Below are positions 59,831 through 64,000 of a stretch of 64,000 nt of DNA, piece by piece. How positions within the stretch are numbered: position 1 is the first letter of the stretch; each line of letters begins with the position of its first letter. The notes below the pieces were generated by a model. It saw only the letters and a program-made list of their open reading frames with translations. It searched no databases and was not told where the DNA came from. Source of the stretch: Vreelandella titanicae BH1. Lineage in GTDB: Bacteria; Pseudomonadota; Gammaproteobacteria; Pseudomonadales; Halomonadaceae. The stretch is taken from positions 1 through 64,000 of the forward strand of contig NZ_AOPO01000013.1 of assembly GCF_000336575.1 (NCBI RefSeq). Reading direction: 5' to 3'. The position numbers and the translations under genes are program-made.

Positions 59831-60799
59831 TCAGCTCACCAGGGCAAGGGCCGTTTGTAGCGCCTCTTGCTTCAGCTGCGCCCCTTGGCCAAACCACGCG
59901 GAATCCAGACGGGTATCGTTGCTGCGAGCCCGCTTGTCGTGATCCACGTACTCGGTCACGGCATTGAGCAGACCCCAGGCAGTGTCTTTGGCCGTGTCGA
60001 GGTGGGAGCCGCGGCCTTCGCCGTGGTAAAGCTTCTGTACCTTGTTGAGCGCCCGATAGTTAGGCAGCTTGGAAGGATCTTCGATTGGCTTATCGATACC
60101 GCAGAGCACTGACTGGAAATACTGCTGCGCCTCGCGATGATCGATCTTACGTTCTGCCAGGGCCTTCATGCGGTACATGAAGTCATTCCACTGGGAAACA
60201 GAAATACCTAGTTGGCTTTTTAACGCACGTGGATCGAACTCCGACCGGTGGGGTACCTTCACTGCCTGCGACGTGCCATCCACCGCAATCTGCAGCGTGT
60301 TGTTACACACCACCCGCACCGTGGTGGGTGTCGCCATGGTGGCCAGCGTGCCGTCACAGGAGGTTGCCAATAGTAGGTAGTCGTTGACCTCATCCTGGCC
60401 TTTCAGGGAGGTGCTTAAACCACTGCGCGCCAAGGCCCAGAACTTACGCCCGCCTTTCAGTACCCCAGCGGTTTCCAGCTCGTATCCAGCGTACTCGGTG
60501 AGGTCGCGGTAAAACTCCAGAATCTCCTCGGGCTGCACCACCTTATAACGCTGTGATACCACCGATAACGGTGCCTTGGTATCCGAGCGGTAGAGCACTT
60601 TCTGTTCAGGGAACGAGTGAATGCTGCCCAAGTGACTGGCACCCTCGGCAATAAAGCGCACCGGGGCTTCTTCAATGTGCCAGTTCATTCCGGCCTGTTG
60701 CTGCCAGACCTCTAACGGTTGTTGACGGGATAGCTGCTGTCCCAGGCCGTGCCAAGGGGTAGCGCCGACGTAAGCCATTTGTTCAACGAGATGAGCCAT
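59831..60799 (-). CDS. DUF932 (plasmid/phage LGT_TIGR03299-type) protein
   Basis: A 322-residue protein of the DUF932 family, which is widespread on plasmids and ICEs and has no settled function. Family features: GATPWHGLGQQLSRQQ at the N-terminus, LYRSDTKAPLSVVSQRYKVVQ and PTTVRVVCNNTLQIA in the middle. ATG 60799 with AGGAG 8 nt upstream; an ATG six codons earlier lies before that site. Between two terminators, with the micropeptide downstream. Confidence 0.88.
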   Translation of the reverse strand: MAHLVEQMAYVGATPWHGLGQQLSRQQPLEVWQQQAGMNWHIEEAPVRFIAEGASHLGSIHSFPEQKVLYRSDTKAPLSVVSQRYKVVQPEEILEFYRDLTEYAGYELETAGVLKGGRKFWALARSGLSTSLKGQDEVNDYLLLATSCDGTLATMATPTTVRVVCNNTLQIAVDGTSQAVKVPHRSEFDPRALKSQLGISVSQWNDFMYRMKALAERKIDHREAQQYFQSVLCGIDKPIEDPSKLPNYRALNKVQKLYHGEGRGSHLDTAKDTAWGLLNAVTEYVDHDKRARSNDTRLDSAWFGQGAQLKQEALQTALALVS

Positions 60800-60825
60800 G
60801 ATGAAAACTCCTAGCAATAAAAAAA

Positions 60826-60846
60826 CGCTGACGAAAATCGCCAGCG
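60826..60846 (-). terminator. Terminator of the Cys4 protein gene
   Basis: CGCTG and CAGCG arms with an inner CG/CG pair, followed on the minus strand by a run of seven T. Confidence 0.7.
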
Positions 60847-60891
60847 CTTTATGGTTGGAAAGTTAGGGGTAAGTCGATTAATGGTGACGAA

Positions 60892-61233
60892 TTAACGAGG
60901 TGAAGTGTAGGAGTGGGGTAATTGCCGGAAGGCATGACCACACGATATGCATAGCCAGGAAACTCCTTCACCGAGTGGCAATTTCTGGGTGAAAAATTGG
61001 GTTGCGACGCGCGAGCCTGCCTGACTACCGAACACAGCACCCATCACGGCAGTGGGCAGTTTGGCTAACGGGAAGCGGGTTGAGGCCATCGATAAAGGGG
61101 ACGTTAGGGTATAGGACTCGCGCCACGCGCCAATGGCAGCGCCGACAAGGCTGCCGCCAACGGTGCCGATACGTTGGGCGGTTTCAAAGTTAAGCGTGCA
61201 TGGGGCTGCACAGCGCAGGCAAGGCGGGGACAT
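60892..61233 (-). CDS. Cys4 protein with internal glycine-zipper segment
   Basis: A 113-residue protein. An N-terminal CLRCAAPC and a C-terminal WLCISCGHAF look like two halves of a zinc ribbon. Between them lie two Gly/Ala-rich hydrophobic stretches (GTVGGSLVGAAIGAW near 23-37 and AVMGAVFGSQAGS near 60-72). I do not recognise the family. ATG 61233 with TAGGAG 8-9 nt upstream; the open frame to 61281 is upstream of it. Divergent from umuD, so its promoter may share the region with the LexA site. Confidence 0.65.
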   Translation of the reverse strand: MSPPCLRCAAPCTLNFETAQRIGTVGGSLVGAAIGAWRESYTLTSPLSMASTRFPLAKLPTAVMGAVFGSQAGSRVATQFFTQKLPLGEGVSWLCISCGHAFRQLPHSYTSPR

Positions 61234-61352
61234 AAACAACACTCCTATAGGTGTCAAAGTGATCCCGTGTGCAGGATTCATAGGAGTGATATAGGTCTGT
61301 AATTTTTTGGCTTTGACCTTTGAGTGCTTGCTTCATGAAACTCCTTTACTGA

Positions 61353-61372
61353 TACTGTTCATATATACAGTA
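61353..61372. promoter_or_regulatory. LexA (SOS) box of umuDC
   Basis: TACTGTTCATATATACAGTA: CTGT-N8-ACAG with matching outer TA/TA, the full gammaproteobacterial consensus, 17 bp before the umuD start codon. It should repress umuDC until DNA damage. Confidence 0.92.
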
Positions 61373-61388
61373 AAATAGGTAGCCTATT

Positions 61389-61835
61389 ATGTCATCGAAC
61401 GTTTCACTCCTGGGCCGCGCAGACACCATGGCCTCGTCACTACCCTTGCCGCTCTATTCAACCGCCGTGCGCGCGGGATTTCCTTCGCCCGCCGATGATC
61501 ACTTGGATACCGAGCTAGATCTGCACCGCTACGTCGTTAAACGCCCAGCCTCGACCTATTTTGCTCGTGCCGAAGGTTATTCAATGATCGGAGACAGCAT
61601 CCACCCTGGGGACTTATTGGTGGTGGATCGCAGCCTGGAAGCGCTGCCTGGTCGGATTGTGGTGATCTGCGTAGATGGGGAAATGACTGTTAAGCGTCTG
61701 GAGCGCGTTGGTCAGCGTACCTACCTCAAAGCAAGCAACCCCAATTTTAAGCCGATTCCCCTTGATGGACGCGAATCCCAAGTATGGGGTGTAGTGACCG
61801 ACGTGATTCACAATCTGCTGAGGGCACTGCCGTGA
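61389..61835 (+). CDS. umuD: UmuD-like SOS mutagenesis protein (S24 peptidase)
   Basis: A 148-residue self-cleaving partner of polymerase V. The Ala-Gly cleavage site is in AVRAGFPSPADDHLD (near residues 28-29), the catalytic Ser in AEGYSMIGDSIHPGD near 65, and the Lys in GEMTVKRLE near 102. Cleavage with RecA filaments gives UmuD'. Controlled by the LexA box directly upstream. Translation is coupled to umuC. Located on the mobile module, like rumAB on R391-type elements. Confidence 0.94.
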   Translation: MSSNVSLLGRADTMASSLPLPLYSTAVRAGFPSPADDHLDTELDLHRYVVKRPASTYFARAEGYSMIGDSIHPGDLLVVDRSLEALPGRIVVICVDGEMTVKRLERVGQRTYLKASNPNFKPIPLDGRESQVWGVVTDVIHNLLRALP

Positions 61836-63109
61836 TTGCACTCGTTGACTGCAACAACTTTTATGTCAGTTGCGAGCGCGTTTTTGATCCAATGCTGGAA
61901 GGGCGTCCGGTAGGGGTGCTGTCGAATAACGATGGTTGCGTCGTTGCCCGTAGCAACGAACTCAAAGCCCTGGGTGTTGAGATGGGGACGGCCATGCACT
62001 TGTTACCGCCCGCGATTCGTCGCCAGGCTGTGCTGCTATCCAGTAACTATGCGTTATACGGCGATATGTCCCAGCGGGTAACTGAGGTGCTAGGCGAGTT
62101 TTCGCCCCATGTGGAGGTGTACTCCATTGATGAAAGCTTTGTCGGGTTTCAGGGCTTTGACCCAGATTCGCTGGAGGCGCGGGGCCAAGCCATGCGCGAT
62201 ACCGTTCGACAGTGGACGGGCATTCCCGTGTGCGTGGGGTTTGCACCTACCCGCGTACTCGCCAAAGTGGCGAATCAAGCGGCTAAAAAACATCCTGCCT
62301 ACAAGCAGCATGGCGTATGTAAGCTAACCGCTGATAGTGAAGCGACCAAAGCATTGCTAAAACAGTTGCCGGTAACCGAGCTGTGGGGCGTGGCACGCCG
62401 TACCGGTGAACGATTAAGCGTAATGGGTATTGATACCGCATGGGATCTGCGTGAGGCAGACGCTAAGCGTATTAGGCAGCGCTTTAGTGTGGTTCAGGAA
62501 CGCATCGTATGGGAGCTACGCGGGCAATCCGCCATCCAGCTTGATGACATGAGTCTACCTAAAAAACAAATCATGGTGTCGCGTTCATTCGGCAGGCTTA
62601 CCGGCAACCCCCATGACTTACGCGAAGCCTTAAGGCATCACGCCGCGAGGGCAGCAGAAAAGCTGCGCAAACAGCAAAGTGTAACCAGTGCCGTGATGGT
62701 GTTTTTGCGAACCAACCCATTCCGTACTGACTTACCGCAATATCAACAACGTGTGGTTGTCTCTCTAGAGAGGCCCACCGATGATAGCCGCGATATCATC
62801 GCCTCAGCGGTACAAGGCCTACGCCGTCTCTGGCGCAAGGGCTACGCCTACCATAAAGCAGGTCTGATGCTGCTCGACCTTTCACCTAAGGCCAACCGAC
62901 AGCTTACCCTCACTGAAACCCCGCAAACCGACGAAGAGGCTAAACGCAGTGAACGGCTGATGGCGACGATGGATAAGCTCAATCGTGAACTAGGTAAAGG
63001 AACGGTACAGCTTGGTCTACCCCGTAAAGGCAATGCATGGGCGCTGCGCAGTGAACGACGTACGCCGCGGTACACCACACAGTGGAACGAGCTTCTGGTC
63101 GTTAAGTAG
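61832..63109 (+). CDS. umuC: UmuC-like Y-family DNA polymerase V subunit
   Basis: Translesion polymerase of 425 residues (E. coli UmuC 422). Catalytic acidic residues are in IALVDCNNFYVSCERVFDP and VEVYSIDESFVGF (Asp-Glu near 101-102). The little-finger domain includes SRSFGRLTGNPHDLREALRH, and the C-terminus ends in TTQWNELLVVK. GTG 61832 overlaps the umuD stop (GTGA); the frame back to 61784 lies within umuD. Confidence 0.95.
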   Translation: MIALVDCNNFYVSCERVFDPMLEGRPVGVLSNNDGCVVARSNELKALGVEMGTAMHLLPPAIRRQAVLLSSNYALYGDMSQRVTEVLGEFSPHVEVYSIDESFVGFQGFDPDSLEARGQAMRDTVRQWTGIPVCVGFAPTRVLAKVANQAAKKHPAYKQHGVCKLTADSEATKALLKQLPVTELWGVARRTGERLSVMGIDTAWDLREADAKRIRQRFSVVQERIVWELRGQSAIQLDDMSLPKKQIMVSRSFGRLTGNPHDLREALRHHAARAAEKLRKQQSVTSAVMVFLRTNPFRTDLPQYQQRVVVSLERPTDDSRDIIASAVQGLRRLWRKGYAYHKAGLMLLDLSPKANRQLTLTETPQTDEEAKRSERLMATMDKLNRELGKGTVQLGLPRKGNAWALRSERRTPRYTTQWNELLVVK

Positions 63110-63409
63110 ATCAAGCATCGGTTTATATTTTTGCCATGCTAAACAAATTAAACTATTGATAAAGTTGATGAAGAAAACATCGGTGTGACCAAAGTGCCGT
63201 AAGGATGGACCCTTAAGCACGACGTCACGACGTTGAGAGCAAAAAAATCATAAAAACACCATATAGGTTGGCAATTTACGAAATTCTTGGCAGCGAACGT
63301 CGTCTTGTCGTGGATACTCCATCAAGAACTTCGCGTTGTAAGGCACGTCAATAGTGCATTGGGCAACGTGCTGTGTCTTCGAGGGACTTATAAAAAAGTT
63401 GAATAACAT
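63110..63409. other. Gene-free stretch after umuC
   Basis: 300 bp between convergent umuC and the partial gene at the edge. AT-rich at first, no clear terminator, no supported frame. Confidence 0.4.
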
Positions 63410-64000
63410 TCATAAGAAATCCCTTTCCTCACAGCCTAGCACCGAATGCTCGCTGCCTGATGTTTGTCCATTGCTCACAGAAATACTGTGGGGAGAGGGG
63501 GTGGGTCCGATCACCCAGTGGCGCTTCGAGCCACGTTTACCGTTGCTATAGCAGATTATCCCTTGGGCATTGAGCAGTGAGGCAGCTCGCTTGAACGCTG
63601 CGCCAAGGCCACGGGGCTCACGCGGCCATTGGCTACCCAAAGTGCAACTCGGCCGATATTTTGTCAAAATGGCGAGCCACACTCCCGTTGGTTTTTCAAC
63701 GGCTTCCGTGATGGCCTCGATTTTAAGATATTTAATGAGAGCTTGAGCAACCGGTTCCTCTTCGGTCATCTCGCAGAGCCGATCACTACGATACGCCTGA
63801 TACTGTGTCCAGAAGCCTTCTGAGTTCCCGACCAAACTATCGGAAACAATCATTCCAATTCGGCAGAAGTCTTGCCAGTTGCCCGGCACTTCTCGTTCTA
63901 ATCTCACTTGGTCAATATTGGCATGTGCCTTGCCAAGCAGTGTAAGCAGTGCGCTGAAAGCGCAAGTCTGATCCATCGGTGTCAGGTTTTCATGACGAGT
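63410..64000 (-). CDS. Partial gene, possible plasmid/phage helicase-primase C-terminus
   Basis: The reading frame is open to the window edge (residues before MDQTCAF read TRHENLTP), so only the C-terminal ~196 residues are seen. The region LGSQWPREPRGLGAAFKRAA followed by LLNAQGIICYSNGKRGSKRH resembles the C-terminal winged-helix end of phage and plasmid primase/helicase proteins; this is weak. Continuation outside the window would decide. Confidence 0.5.
   Translation of the reverse strand, partial: TRHENLTPMDQTCAFSALLTLLGKAHANIDQVRLEREVPGNWQDFCRIGMIVSDSLVGNSEGFWTQYQAYRSDRLCEMTEEEPVAQALIKYLKIEAITEAVEKPTGVWLAILTKYRPSCTLGSQWPREPRGLGAAFKRAASLLNAQGIICYSNGKRGSKRHWVIGPTPSPHSISVSNGQTSGSEHSVLGCEERDFL

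Larger units (their letters stand above)
50936..64000. mobile_element. Candidate genomic island next to tRNA-Ser (right end outside the window)
   Basis: Everything after tRNA-Ser departs from the core block: AT-rich DNA from about 51.2 to 57.4 kb, a nuclease/ATPase operon, integron-like cassettes, then plasmid/ICE-type genes (RadC, ERF, YqaJ, DUF932, UmuDC). No integrase gene lies in the window, and I found no second copy of the tRNA-Ser 3' end to mark the other junction, so the element is either longer than the window or decayed. Inference from composition and gene content. Confidence 0.6.

Noticed and set aside
63354..63551. Plus-strand frame of 65 codons near the right edge
   Set aside because: It overlaps the better-supported partial gene on the minus strand and has no ribosome-binding site.

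Overview
The window looks like a chromosome segment of a Halomonas-type halophilic gammaproteobacterium. The proteins are acidic and Halomonadaceae/Pseudomonas-like, the IDH is the monomeric NADP type, the GDH is the ~180 kDa NAD type, and from memory the gene order closely follows the aceA-to-rarA block of Pseudomonas aeruginosa. Coding GC is moderately high up to about 50.9 kb. It then drops sharply between about 51.2 and 57.4 kb and rises again to the right edge. The species assignment is inference; no database search was possible.

0-26 kb is a conserved housekeeping block. It holds slyD, a small membrane protein, a glycine-zipper lipoprotein and aceA, then the string GNAT-roxA-purB-hflD-mnmA-nudJ-rluE on the minus strand. 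This is divergent from idh, clpS and clpA. infA, ate and aat follow on the minus strand, so the whole bacterial N-degron pathway (ClpS, ClpA, both aminoacyl-protein transferases) sits together. ftsK-lolA, rarA, a hemerythrin-like gene, murI and trmA complete the block. 26-41 kb carries gdhB, pyrD, rmf, rlmKL, a glutaredoxin-like gene, an orphan WGR protein, pdxB, htpX, alaA, an RbgA-type GTPase and msrB. 41-45.8 kb is a dctP-dctQ-dctM-ggt operon, a TRAP transporter with a gamma-glutamyltransferase-family enzyme. 46-46.8 kb has three alternating tRNA-Glu/tRNA-Gly pairs plus a broken tRNA-Gly remnant, behind a strong promoter. 46.9-50.7 kb carries a YadG/YadH-type ABC exporter, queF, a nitroreductase and a thioesterase-like gene. 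tRNA-Ser(GGA) at 50848-50935 closes the core.

The accessory region starts after tRNA-Ser and runs past the right edge. It begins with about 1 kb without genes. Next is an AT-rich two-gene operon (51974-54835). It encodes a Cap4/DUF4297-like putative nuclease and a Rad50/SMC-like ATPase with a CPTC zinc-hook motif; this is the best candidate for a poorly described defence system (Lamassu/ABC-3C-like, without a recognisable third component). It is followed by what I read as an integron cassette array without an integrase (CALIN). Short plus-strand genes of unknown function are each followed by a 70-100 bp attC-like site ending in GTTATAT or GTTGAGC. From 57.5 kb to the end come plasmid/ICE-type genes: a short RadC, a YqaJ exonuclease with an ERF annealase, a DUF932 protein coupled to a 20-residue membrane peptide, a Cys4 glycine-zipper protein, a umuDC operon under a 20-bp consensus LexA box, and a partial replication/helicase-like gene.

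A recurring small-scale feature is imperfect tandem duplication of 12-17 bp in gene-free spacers (at least six places).
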